Below, piece by piece: positions 40,525 to 48,858 of a DNA stretch of 64,000 nt. How positions within the stretch are numbered: position 1 is the first letter of the stretch; each line of letters starts with the position of its first letter. The stretch covers positions 57,360-121,359 of the forward strand of contig CAUQXI010000008.1 of NCBI GenBank assembly GCA_963522145.1, written 5' to 3'. The notes under the pieces were generated by a model that was not told where the DNA came from, did no database searches, and was given only the letters and a program-made list of their open reading frames with translations. This DNA comes from Mesorhizobium_B sp963522145 (GTDB lineage: Bacteria > Pseudomonadota > Alphaproteobacteria > Rhizobiales > Rhizobiaceae). A program made the translations under genes and the position numbers.

Positions 40525-41502
40525 TTGACGGACTGGCGATACGACTATGCATCGATGGGCTTTTATACCTTCGATTGTCTCGGCTGGCCTGTTTCCGCCA
40601 TCCCGCCCGGCGGCGGCACCATTTTGATCGACGAGCTTGCAATGGCGGTGTCCGGTGCTGCCGGAACTGCCGTGATCGCCGCTGCCAAGATGGGGCTGAA
40701 GAGCCTCGCGGTCGGCGGCGTCGGCGACGACCTGATGGCTGACTGGGTGCTCGACCGCATCGCCAAGTTCGGCGTGGATATCAGCGCGCTGGAGCGGATC
40801 AGAGGCGCGCGCACCTCATCCTCCATCGTCTTGACCCGCGCGGACGGCTCACGGCCTGCGCTGCATATGAAGGGCGCTACCGGAGATTTCGTGGTCGAGC
40901 CGGCGCGCTTCGACGCCGTGACCGATGCGCGCGTCTTCCATCTCGGCGGCGTCGGCCTCATGGATGCCATGGACGGCGCACCCAACGCAGCGCTCATGAA
41001 GCACGCCAAGGCGCGCGGCTGCGTCACCACCGTGGATGTTTTCGCCGGTTCGCCCGCGGACCTGCCCGATGTCGCCGCCGTGCTGCCTTATACCGACTAT
41101 TTCATGCCCTCGATCGAGGAGGCCCGTGCTTTGAGCGGGCTTGAGGAACTGGACGACTGCGTCCGTTTCTTTCTGGATCGCGGCGTCAAGGCCTGCGTCT
41201 TCACGCTTGGAGGCGACGGCGCCTATTACGGTGATGCGGAGGGCGTGTCCTTCCATGTTCCTGCCTTCGACATCCAGGTGAAGTGCACCTGCGGCTGCGG
41301 CGACGCCTTCGACGCGGGCTTCGCCGTGGGGCTGTGCCGTGGCCTCGACCTCGAAACCATCGTGCGTTTCGCGCAGGCGACTTCCGCGCTCAATGCCAGC
41401 GGCCTGGGCTCGCAGGCTGGCGTGGAGTCCTACGACCACACTTTCGAATTCATGCGGAACACCCCCGTCAAGCGCGCCCAGGCCTTTGCCGCTGCGAGTT
41501 GA
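40525..41502 (+). CDS. PfkB-family carbohydrate kinase
   Basis: 325 residues. It has the N-terminal GAAGTAVIAAAKMGLKSLAVGGVGDD block and the C-terminal active-site block CTCGCGDAFDAGF, where the usual DTTGAGD reads CTCGCGD; the catalytic Asp260 is kept. TTG 40525 is preferred because GGGAGGCGG lies just upstream; GTG 40498 falls in the GCACAAAAGTGC palindrome. It would phosphorylate the sugar or polyol brought in by the importer encoded downstream. Specificity unknown. Confidence 0.9.
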   Translation: MTDWRYDYASMGFYTFDCLGWPVSAIPPGGGTILIDELAMAVSGAAGTAVIAAAKMGLKSLAVGGVGDDLMADWVLDRIAKFGVDISALERIRGARTSSSIVLTRADGSRPALHMKGATGDFVVEPARFDAVTDARVFHLGGVGLMDAMDGAPNAALMKHAKARGCVTTVDVFAGSPADLPDVAAVLPYTDYFMPSIEEARALSGLEELDDCVRFFLDRGVKACVFTLGGDGAYYGDAEGVSFHVPAFDIQVKCTCGCGDAFDAGFAVGLCRGLDLETIVRFAQATSALNASGLGSQAGVESYDHTFEFMRNTPVKRAQAFAAAS

Positions 41503-41632
41503 ACGGGAAGCACTGCCCCTTGGGCGAGGCGATCCGGCGCAGGCGCGCCGGGCACGGGAGAGCCGGAGGCGGTCGAGCGGCACGGGATGCCGGTCGCGGT
41601 TTCCGGCAAACAGGCAAAGTGAGGAGAAAGAC

Positions 41633-42586
41633 ATGAAGCTGAAAGCATTCGCCGCCCTGTGCGGTTTGACGGCGGCCACGATCGCCACCGGCGCGCTGGC
41701 GCAGAGCCAGGCCGACCTGATCAAGCCGATCGACAAGGAGCTGACCTTTGTTTTCATTCCGAAGGTCATCCACCCCTGGTATGACGTGGTGGCCGAGGGC
41801 AGCAAGTTCGCCGCCGAAGAGGCCGCAAAGGAAGGCGTCAAGATCAACGTCATCTGGGATCAGCCGCCCCAGGCAGACGTCGCCGACCAGAACCAGCGCA
41901 TCGAAGCCAATATCGGCCGCAAGCCCGATGGTCTCGCCGTCGCCTGCCTCGACCAGGCCACCAATGTCCAGCTTCTGACCGAAGCGAAGGAGGCCGGCCT
42001 CAACGTGTTCACGTTCAACTCGTTCTGCGACGAGAAATTCCCGTTTGTCGGCCAGAAGGACAGCTATCAGGACGGCTTCGATCTCGGCGAGTATCTCGCC
42101 AAGCACCTCAACGGCAAGGGCAAGGTCGGCATCCTGGCCGGCAGCCTGACAGCCACCGACCACGTCGAGCGCATCAAGGGCTTCAAGAAGGCGCTGGAAA
42201 GCCATCCCGACATGCAGATCGTCTTCGAGCAGCCCGACAATGACGTGCTGGAAGAAGCCGTGACGCTGACGGAGAACGCGCTTCAGGCCAACCCCGACAT
42301 TGCCGGCTTCTTTGGTTCCAACGCGTCCAACCCGATCGGGGCGGCGCGCGCGGTCAAGAATGCGGGCATGAGCGGAAAGGTGGCCATCGTCGGCATGGAC
42401 GACCTTCCCGAGGCGGTGGAGTTCGTGTGCGACGGCACCATCACCGCGCTCAAGGCGCAGCGCCAGTGGGATATCGGCTACTGGGCGGTCAAGTATATGG
42501 TGGCCATGAACGAGAACCATACCTATCCGATGGACCACAACACCGGCTCGCGCTTCATCACCAAGGATGAGTGCAAGTCCAACTGA
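41633..42586 (+). CDS. Sugar ABC transporter periplasmic binding protein (ribose-type)
   Basis: 317 residues. The signal peptide MKLKAFAALCGLTAATIATGALAQS precedes a Peripla_BP_4 domain (LTFVFIPKVIHPWYDVVAEGSKFAAEEAAKEGV). FGSNASNPIGAARAV and VGMDDLPEAVEFV line the usual sugar pocket. Start at 41633 follows GAGGAGAAAGAC. The ATPase and permease follow in order. A stem-loop after the stop probably favours high expression of this subunit. Confidence 0.93.
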   Translation: MKLKAFAALCGLTAATIATGALAQSQADLIKPIDKELTFVFIPKVIHPWYDVVAEGSKFAAEEAAKEGVKINVIWDQPPQADVADQNQRIEANIGRKPDGLAVACLDQATNVQLLTEAKEAGLNVFTFNSFCDEKFPFVGQKDSYQDGFDLGEYLAKHLNGKGKVGILAGSLTATDHVERIKGFKKALESHPDMQIVFEQPDNDVLEEAVTLTENALQANPDIAGFFGSNASNPIGAARAVKNAGMSGKVAIVGMDDLPEAVEFVCDGTITALKAQRQWDIGYWAVKYMVAMNENHTYPMDHNTGSRFITKDECKSN

Positions 42587-42605
42587 CGTTTCCCAAGGAA
42601 AAAAG

Positions 42606-42636
42606 CAGGGCGCGGCCGGAAAAATGCCGCGTCCTG
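42606..42636 (+). terminator. Intra-operon stem-loop between binding-protein and ATPase genes
   Basis: CAGGGCGCGGC (42606-42616) pairs with GCCGCGTCCTG (42626-42636) with one G-T pair, then TTTC. Such hairpins after binding-protein genes commonly stabilise the upstream message or partly end transcription. Confidence 0.5.
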
Positions 42637-42675
42637 TTTCTCCGGCCAGAGGAAACGTTGCAGCGGACCCGACGG

Positions 42676-44166
42676 ATGACAGAATTCGCCTTTCAAGCCC
42701 GCAGCGTTTCCCGCTTCTTCGGCGTCGTCCAGGCGCTCAAGGAAGTGTCGCTCGGCATCGGTGCGGGCGAGATCCATGCCATCATCGGCGAAAACGGCGC
42801 GGGCAAGTCCACGCTGATGAACATCTTCTGCGGCAAGCTCAGCCCTTCGAGCGGTGAGCTTCTGCGTGACGGGCAGCCAGTCACCTTTCACTCTCCGATC
42901 GACGCGCAGCGGGCAGGCGTTGCCATCGCTCCGCAGGAAGTGAGTCTGGTGCCGCATCTGTCGGTGGCCGAGAACATCATGCTCGGCGCGCACCGAACCA
43001 GGGGCGTGGCGATCGACTGGCGCGCCACGCGTGAGGAGGCGATCGAGCATCTGCACGAGGTGGACGACACGATCGATCCGCGCGTGCCGGTCGGCACCCT
43101 GTCGAAAGCGCATCAGCAACTCGTCCAGATCGCGCGCGCCACCGCAACAAGAGCCAGGATCCTGATCTTCGATGAGCCGACCGCGGCTCTCACTTTCCGG
43201 GAAACGGAGAAGCTCTACGCCTATCTTCATGCGCTGCGGGCATCGGGCCGCTCGGCCTTCTATATCTCGCATCGCCTCGACGAGATTCTTGCGCTGTCAA
43301 ACCGTATCTCGGTGCTGCGCGACGGCGCCTATGTCGGCGAGCTCGATCCCAAGGCCACCACCAAGGACGAAATGGTGCGCATGATGGCCGGCCGCGTGGT
43401 CGGCCAGGGCAATGCCGCGCCGCGTGTTTTTCCGCCTGAGGCCGAGACGGTTCTCAAGGTCGAGAAGCTGTCGCGCCGCGGCGAGTTCGCCGATGTGAGC
43501 TTCAGCCTCAAGAAGGGCGAAATCCTCGGCGTGTCGGGCCTGGTGGGCGCCGGGCGCACCGAAGTCGCCAAATGCCTTTTCGGCCTGACCCGGGCCGACA
43601 GCGGCACGGTCGAGCTGTTCGGGGAGAAGAGCACGATCTCCGCTCCTGCCGACGCGATCCGCAAAGGCCTCGTTTACCTTCCCGAGGAGCGCAAGCAGGA
43701 GGGCATCTTCCCGCTGCTCTCCATCGCCGAGAACATGGCGCTGCCCAATCTCCGGCGCTTTCAGGGTATCGCGCGCATGCGCACCGGCGAGATGTTCGGC
43801 GAGGTCGCCCGCTTCGTTCAGGACCTCAAGATCAAGATCGGTCATCCCAAGGACCGCATCACCTCGCTCAGCGGCGGCAACCAGCAGAAGGTGATCATCG
43901 GCCGCTGGCTGATGAAAAACGCACGCATCCTGATCATGGACGAGCCGACGCGCGGCATCGACGTGGCGGCCAAGTTCGAGATCCAGCGTCAGCTCCGCCA
44001 GTTCACCGAGCAGACCGGCCTTTCCATCATCTTCATCTCGTCCGAGCTGGAAGAAGTGCTCGACGTGTCCGATCGCATCCTCGTCATGCATGAGGGCAGG
44101 GTGAAGGGCATCTTTCCCGCCGCCGAAGCCACGCAGGAATCGCTGCTGCAGGCGGCGATGAGCTGA
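42676..44166 (+). CDS. Sugar ABC transporter ATP-binding protein (RbsA type, two nucleotide-binding domains)
   Basis: 496 residues in two halves. Half one has Walker A GENGAGKSTLM (about 36-46) and Walker B LIFDEPTAAL. Half two has the degenerate Walker A GLVGAGRTEVA, signature LSGGNQQKV and Walker B LIMDEPTRGIDVAAK. The first signature, LSKAHQQLVQIARA, is slightly off consensus. It energises uptake with the permease at 44187. Start at 42676; the longer frame from 42571 runs through the hairpin. Confidence 0.94.
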   Translation: MTEFAFQARSVSRFFGVVQALKEVSLGIGAGEIHAIIGENGAGKSTLMNIFCGKLSPSSGELLRDGQPVTFHSPIDAQRAGVAIAPQEVSLVPHLSVAENIMLGAHRTRGVAIDWRATREEAIEHLHEVDDTIDPRVPVGTLSKAHQQLVQIARATATRARILIFDEPTAALTFRETEKLYAYLHALRASGRSAFYISHRLDEILALSNRISVLRDGAYVGELDPKATTKDEMVRMMAGRVVGQGNAAPRVFPPEAETVLKVEKLSRRGEFADVSFSLKKGEILGVSGLVGAGRTEVAKCLFGLTRADSGTVELFGEKSTISAPADAIRKGLVYLPEERKQEGIFPLLSIAENMALPNLRRFQGIARMRTGEMFGEVARFVQDLKIKIGHPKDRITSLSGGNQQKVIIGRWLMKNARILIMDEPTRGIDVAAKFEIQRQLRQFTEQTGLSIIFISSELEEVLDVSDRILVMHEGRVKGIFPAAEATQESLLQAAMS

Positions 44167-44186
44167 ACCGAACAGGGATCAACGTC

Positions 44187-45179
44187 ATGACTGCCGAAAC
44201 CACGGGCGTCGCGCCTGCCTCCCGGTCCCGTCCCGTTCCGAGCCTCATCTCGCGCTTCTGGCGCTGGGAGGCGAGCGGCATCCTGGTGGCTCTCGTCGCG
44301 CTGGTGGTGGTGCTGTCGCTCGCATCGGACAATTTCCTGTCCACCTACAATATGTCGGTGGTCGCGCGGCAGGCGGCGTTCGTCGGCCTCGTCGCGCTCG
44401 GTCAGACGCTCGTGCTGCTTGTGGGCGGCATCGACCTGTCCGTGGGTGCTGCGGCCGGCCTGTCCGCCATTGTCGGCTCGCTCATGCTGACCATGTTCGG
44501 GGTCAACCCGTTTCTGGTCATCCCCCTCACCATGGTGTTCGGAATGGCGCTCGGCCTCCTGAACGGCGTCTTCGTGGCCGGTCTCAGGCTCAATCCCTTT
44601 ATCGTCACGCTGGCGACATGGGAAATCTTTGCCGGCATGACGCTCGTGATCACGAAGGGCTATCCGATCCGGCCGCTGGGCGAGCCCTTCACCTTTTTCG
44701 GCAAGGGCGAGTTTCTCGGCGTGCCGATCCCGGTGGTGATCTTCATCCTCGCCGGCCTCGTTCTGATCTGGTTTCTCACGCAGACCCGCTTCGGCCGCAA
44801 CATCTTCGCCGTCGGCGGCAATCGCGACGCGGCCGTGCTTGCCGGCATCCATGTGAAATGGGTCGAGCTTGCCGCCTTCGCGTTGGCCGGCATGTTCGCT
44901 GCCCTCGCCGGCATCCTTTACGCGAGCCGCATGGATGCAGGCCAGCCCTCGGTCGGCGAAGGCTGGCTGATGGGCGCGATCACCGCAGCCATCCTCGGCG
45001 GAACGTCGCTGCGCGGCGGGCAGGGCTCGATCGTCGGCACCATGCTCGGCGCGCTGCTGCTGGCGGTGCTCGCCAACGGCACGGTGCTGCTCAACATTTC
45101 GGGCTTCTGGCAGCGCGTGATTGTCGGCTGCGTGGTGTTGATCGCGGTTCTCGTCGATCTCTTCCGCCAGCGCGCGTGA
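44187..45179 (+). CDS. Sugar ABC transporter permease (RbsC type)
   Basis: 330 residues, about eight to ten membrane segments. LVALGQTLVLLVGGIDLSVGA and AITAAILGGTSLRGGQGSIVG are the signature stretches of ribose-class permeases. Twenty bases after the ATPase stop, in the same operon. The SorC regulator gene follows after 40 bases. Confidence 0.94.
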   Translation: MTAETTGVAPASRSRPVPSLISRFWRWEASGILVALVALVVVLSLASDNFLSTYNMSVVARQAAFVGLVALGQTLVLLVGGIDLSVGAAAGLSAIVGSLMLTMFGVNPFLVIPLTMVFGMALGLLNGVFVAGLRLNPFIVTLATWEIFAGMTLVITKGYPIRPLGEPFTFFGKGEFLGVPIPVVIFILAGLVLIWFLTQTRFGRNIFAVGGNRDAAVLAGIHVKWVELAAFALAGMFAALAGILYASRMDAGQPSVGEGWLMGAITAAILGGTSLRGGQGSIVGTMLGALLLAVLANGTVLLNISGFWQRVIVGCVVLIAVLVDLFRQRA

Positions 45180-45219
45180 GGGCGCAACAGACGGGTTTGA
45201 TCGGCGTTGCCGCCGCGCT

Positions 45220-46236
45220 ATGAGAAACAGCGCGCAACGGAGCCCGTCAGACCTCGTGCAGGACATTCCTTCCCGGCCAGGCCGGCAAGCCCCCGAGACC
45301 GATCTCGGCGCCGACATCAAGGCGCGGGTGGCCTGGCTCTACTATATGGAGGGCATGACGCAGGACCAGATCGCGCAGGAGATCGGCATCCACCGCACCC
45401 GCGTGCTGCGAATGCTTTCCGCCTCGCGCCAAGATGGCACGGTGCAGATCCGGGTGACCGCCAAGCTCAGCCGCTGCGTGGAGCTCGAACGCCGGATCGA
45501 AAGCGCGTTTAATATCGAGCGCGCGATCGTTATTCCCGATCCGAAAGGCTCGGCTCCAGTCGCCCAGGTGGTCGGCTCGGTGCTCGGCGCCTTCATCGCA
45601 GACAGCCTTCAAAGCCGGATGACGGTGGGTTTGGGATGGGGCCGGACGCTCAGCCACAGCCTGCCGGCCATCGTCAACAACGGCCACTCCGAGATCACGG
45701 TCGTGTCTCTGCTCGGCGGGCTGACCAAGGTGAGCGCCGTCAATCCGAGCGAATTCGCCTGGCGCATCGCCGACCGCCTGTCGGCCGACTGCTACCTGCT
45801 CGCCGCTCCCGTCTTCGCGCCCGACCTGCATACGCGCGAAGCGCTGATGACCCATCCCGGCATCAAGGAAATCTTCCAGCGCGCCGACCAGCTCGATCTG
45901 GCGATCCTGAGCGTGGGCGACCTGTCGCCTCATTCCACCTTCGCCCAGTACGGGCTCCTGGAGCGCGAGGAGTTCGCTTCGCTGCATCGGGCCGGAGCGG
46001 TGGGCGACGTCCTTTGCCGCTTCATCAACGCGCAAGGAGACGTGATCCAGCATCCGATCAATGACCGCGTGGTCGCGGTCGATCCGCGCAAGCTCACAAA
46101 TGCGCGCAAGATCGTGCTGGCCTCGGGCGGCTGGCACAAGTTCCAGGCCATCCTCGCTTCCATCCGCCTCCTTCGCCCGAATGTGCTGATCACCGACGAG
46201 GCAGTGGCCGAGCAACTTGCGGACATCTCCGGCTAG
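45220..46236 (+). CDS. SorC/DeoR-family transcriptional regulator
   Basis: 338 residues. The N-terminal helix-turn-helix is MTQDQIAQEIGIHRTRVLRMLSASRQ (about 46-72), followed by a sugar-binding SorC domain with VGLGWGRTLSHSLPAI and VVSLLGGLTKVSAVNPSEFAWRIADRL. It closes the kinase-importer operon and probably regulates it from the GCACA-type palindromes in the divergent promoter (inference). It is paralogous to the next gene, convergent with it. Confidence 0.93.
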   Translation: MRNSAQRSPSDLVQDIPSRPGRQAPETDLGADIKARVAWLYYMEGMTQDQIAQEIGIHRTRVLRMLSASRQDGTVQIRVTAKLSRCVELERRIESAFNIERAIVIPDPKGSAPVAQVVGSVLGAFIADSLQSRMTVGLGWGRTLSHSLPAIVNNGHSEITVVSLLGGLTKVSAVNPSEFAWRIADRLSADCYLLAAPVFAPDLHTREALMTHPGIKEIFQRADQLDLAILSVGDLSPHSTFAQYGLLEREEFASLHRAGAVGDVLCRFINAQGDVIQHPINDRVVAVDPRKLTNARKIVLASGGWHKFQAILASIRLLRPNVLITDEAVAEQLADISG

Positions 46237-46258
46237 CCCATTGCGGCTAAGGCTTTTT
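46234..46258. terminator. Weak convergent terminator between the two SorC genes
   Basis: TAGCC (46234-46238) pairs with GGCTA (46245-46249), and a five-T run follows at 46254-46258. The stem is short and overlaps the upstream stop codon. Confidence 0.35.
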
Positions 46259-46266
46259 GCCGCGTT

Positions 46267-47301
46267 TCAGGAGGACGCCTCTCCGGCGAGCGTGAGTATG
46301 GCGCGGGCGCTTTGTTCGTCGGTGATGAAGACGGTGGGACGCAGGATGCGGATGCCGCCGAGCAGCGCCTCGACCTTGTCGGGACCTCCCGACGCCAGCA
46401 GCCGCCGCTTGGCGGCGCGGATGCGTTCGATGCCGACCGACATCACGAGCTCGTTGGCCGGATGATCCACGAGCCGCCCCTCGCGGTCGAAGAAGTGGAA
46501 CAGCAGATCGCCCACTGCACCCGCCTCGATCATGGCAAGGCGCAACTCCTCCGACAGGTAGCCGACACGCACGGTTGTGCTGGTGCCCTCGATGCTGCCC
46601 ACGCTCAGCACGGCGAGATCCATTTCATCCGCCATGTCCATGATCGGTCCCAGCCCGCAGCGTTCGATCAGCGCCTGTCTGGTCGCAATGCTGTCCACCA
46701 CGGCCGGGGCCGGGAGCAAGTAGGCGTCGCCGCCGAAGATCTGCGCGAAACGCCATACGAATTCCGCAGGGTTGAACCGGCGCGCCTGGGCAACGCCGCC
46801 AAGCAGCGAGATCACGCGCAGATTGTCGAGCGACCGTTCGGAAACGAAGGGCAGCGACTGCAGAAGCGTGCGCCCCCAGCCAAGCCCCACCACCATGCCG
46901 GGTTCAACCACCTCCGACAGATATGTGCCGACCGCGGCGCTGATGGGCGGGGCCGGATCCTGACCCGGCTGGGAAAGCGGCACCACGATCGTGCGCTCGA
47001 TGTTGAAGCGCTTCTCGATGCTTCTCTCGAGCCCCGTCAGCTCGGCCAGTTCGCCCACCACCGAGATGCGCACCTCATGGCGCGCGCGGGCATCCGCCAG
47101 CAGTCGCACGACGGTCACGCGGCCGATGTCGAGGGCGTCCGCGATCTCGTTCTGCGTCATCTGCTCGACATAATACATCCAGGCGGCGCGCATCCTCAGC
47201 CGCTCGGACTTTCCCGATGAGACAGGCGTCTCGCGCGCTTCCGCCATCGCGGACTTGTTCAGCGTCTGCGTCCGCTCGCGTGTTTGTTTCGCCACCAACA
47301 C
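46267..47301 (-). CDS. SorC/DeoR-family transcriptional regulator
   Basis: 344 residues from GTG 47301; Met at 47247 is an alternative. The HTH is MTQNEIADALDIGRVTVVRLLADARA (about 48-73). The effector domain carries VGLGWGRTLLQSLPFV and VISLLGGVAQARRFNPAEFVWRFAQIF, aligned with the other SorC protein. Divergent from the SAF-domain oxidoreductase, which has a strong promoter, so it probably controls that gene and perhaps the downstream dehydrogenase complex. Confidence 0.92.
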   Translation of the reverse strand: MLVAKQTRERTQTLNKSAMAEARETPVSSGKSERLRMRAAWMYYVEQMTQNEIADALDIGRVTVVRLLADARARHEVRISVVGELAELTGLERSIEKRFNIERTIVVPLSQPGQDPAPPISAAVGTYLSEVVEPGMVVGLGWGRTLLQSLPFVSERSLDNLRVISLLGGVAQARRFNPAEFVWRFAQIFGGDAYLLPAPAVVDSIATRQALIERCGLGPIMDMADEMDLAVLSVGSIEGTSTTVRVGYLSEELRLAMIEAGAVGDLLFHFFDREGRLVDHPANELVMSVGIERIRAAKRRLLASGGPDKVEALLGGIRILRPTVFITDEQSARAILTLAGEASS

Positions 47302-47375
47302 CGCCCTCTTGCTTTCGCGCTGTTTCTTTCACTGCTTTCCTGGCGTGGCAACCGAACCTTGATGGCTTCTGCAGG

Positions 47376-47386
47376 ATGAGTCTCAT
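47376..47386. promoter_or_regulatory. Odd palindrome ATGAGTCTCAT, candidate SorC operator
   Basis: Five-base arms ATGAG/CTCAT around one T, lying 11 bases upstream of the -35 box of the strong promoter at 47398. Position suits an activator or repressor site for the divergent SorC regulator. Confidence 0.4.
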
Positions 47387-47397
47387 GAACAAAAGTC

Positions 47398-47426
47398 TTG
47401 ATGAAAAGAAAAATGTTCTCTATAAA
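47398..47426 (+). promoter_or_regulatory. Strong sigma70-like promoter TTGATG-17-TATAAA
   Basis: TTGATG at 47398-47403 and TATAAA at 47421-47426 with the ideal 17-base spacer. It points at the SAF-domain oxidoreductase gene 55 bases downstream. Confidence 0.7.
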
Positions 47427-47480
47427 GCTGGGTGATAGAATGCCGCTGATTCTTGAGCGGCGCGCCAGGGAGGTTGCCGA

Positions 47481-48800
47481 ATGACGATCGCACAAGTGGG
47501 CTTGGCGGCGGAACTGATCTCCTATGCGGAGAAGCATGGGGCGGTGACGGTCGGCCTCGCCGGCGCGGGCCAGATGGGCACCGACATGGTGGTGCAGATG
47601 GCGCTGATCCCCGGCGTGCGGCTCGGTGCGCTGTCCGAGGTCAACATGACGGCCGCGCGCGATGCGCTGGCGCTCGCCGGCCACGAGGCTTCCGCGATCG
47701 TCGAGGCAGGATCGGCAGACGCGGTGGACCGAGCGATCGAAGGCGGCAAGGTCGCGCTGACGAGCGATTTCAAGGCGCTGTGTGCTGCCGGCCGCATCGA
47801 TGTCGTGATCGATGCCACGGGCAACCCCAATGTCGGCACGCTGATCGCGCTGGAGGCCTTCAACAACGGCAAGCATGTGGTGATGCTGAATGTGGAGGCC
47901 GACATCACCATCGGCCGCCACCTGAAAGCCGAGGCCAAGCGGGCGGGCGTGATCTATACGGGCGCTGCCGGCGACGAGCCTGCCGCGACGCTCGAGATCA
48001 TGGGCTTCGCCCAGGCGCTCGGCTTCGAGATCGTGGCCGCCGGCAAGGGCAAGAACAACCCGCTGAAGTTCGACGCCACGCCGGACGCCTATGAGGAAGA
48101 AGCCGCGCGGCGCAACATGAACGCCCGGATGCTGGTGGAGTTCGTGGACGGCTCCAAGACCATGATCGAGATGGTGGCCGTCGCCAATGCCACGGGGCTG
48201 GTGCCTGATGTGCCCGGCATGCATGGGCCCGCCGCGACGCGCGACGAGCTTGCCCAGGTCCTCTGCACCAAGGCGGATGGCGGCATCCTTTCCAAGAGCG
48301 GCGTGGTCGACTACTCGATCGGCAAGGGCGTGGCGCCTGGCGTGTTCTGCATCGTCAAGCCGCGTCATCCCCGCGTGCTCGAGCGCATGACCGACCTCAA
48401 GGTCGGTCCCGGCCCCTGCTATACGATCTTCCGACCCTACCACCTGACCAGCCTGGAAGTGCCGATCTCCGCGCTGAAGGCGGTGATCCGCGGCGTACCC
48501 GACATGGAGCCGGTGGATCGTCCGGTAGCCGAATGCGTCGCGGTGGCCAAGCGCGACCTCGCGCCCGGAGACACGCTGGGCAAGATCGGCGAATATGACT
48601 ATCGCGGCTTTGCCATGACCTGGAGCGAATCGTCCCAGGAAGGCGCGCTGCCGCTCGGCCTGGCCGAGAAGGCGCGCGTGACGCGGCCGGTCAAGGCCGG
48701 CGAGCGGATCACTTACGCCAACGCCTCGCCCGATGAGAGCCTGGTGATCACGCAGATCCGCCGCCGGCAGGATCAGTCGGATTCGGCCTTTTCAGCCTGA
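47481..48800 (+). CDS. Homoserine dehydrogenase-like oxidoreductase with C-terminal SAF domain
   Basis: 439 residues. The N-terminal NAD(P) Rossmann motif is VGLAGAGQMGTDMVVQM (about 22-40), followed by VIDATGNPNVGT. The C-terminal 80 residues contain the SAF-type strand CVAVAKRDLAPGDTLGKIGEYDYRG and VKAGERITYANASPDESL. The two-domain layout matches the predicted homoserine-dehydrogenase-like family COG4091 (recalled), whose members accompany sugar-type importers; the reaction is not known to me. It has its own strong promoter and ends at a good terminator, so it is mainly monocistronic. Confidence 0.85.
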   Translation: MTIAQVGLAAELISYAEKHGAVTVGLAGAGQMGTDMVVQMALIPGVRLGALSEVNMTAARDALALAGHEASAIVEAGSADAVDRAIEGGKVALTSDFKALCAAGRIDVVIDATGNPNVGTLIALEAFNNGKHVVMLNVEADITIGRHLKAEAKRAGVIYTGAAGDEPAATLEIMGFAQALGFEIVAAGKGKNNPLKFDATPDAYEEEAARRNMNARMLVEFVDGSKTMIEMVAVANATGLVPDVPGMHGPAATRDELAQVLCTKADGGILSKSGVVDYSIGKGVAPGVFCIVKPRHPRVLERMTDLKVGPGPCYTIFRPYHLTSLEVPISALKAVIRGVPDMEPVDRPVAECVAVAKRDLAPGDTLGKIGEYDYRGFAMTWSESSQEGALPLGLAEKARVTRPVKAGERITYANASPDESLVITQIRRRQDQSDSAFSA

Positions 48801-48805
48801 TCTCT

Positions 48806-48842
48806 CGCGGGGCCGAAACGAAAACCCGCCCCGCGCTTTTTT
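48806..48842 (+). terminator. Rho-independent terminator after SAF-domain oxidoreductase
   Basis: CGCGGGGC (48806-48813) pairs perfectly with GCCCCGCG (48828-48835) across a 14-base loop, followed by C and six T's (48837-48842). It lies 16 bases before the next gene's start. Confidence 0.85.
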
Positions 48843-48858
48843 CCCCGGAACCAGCAGG

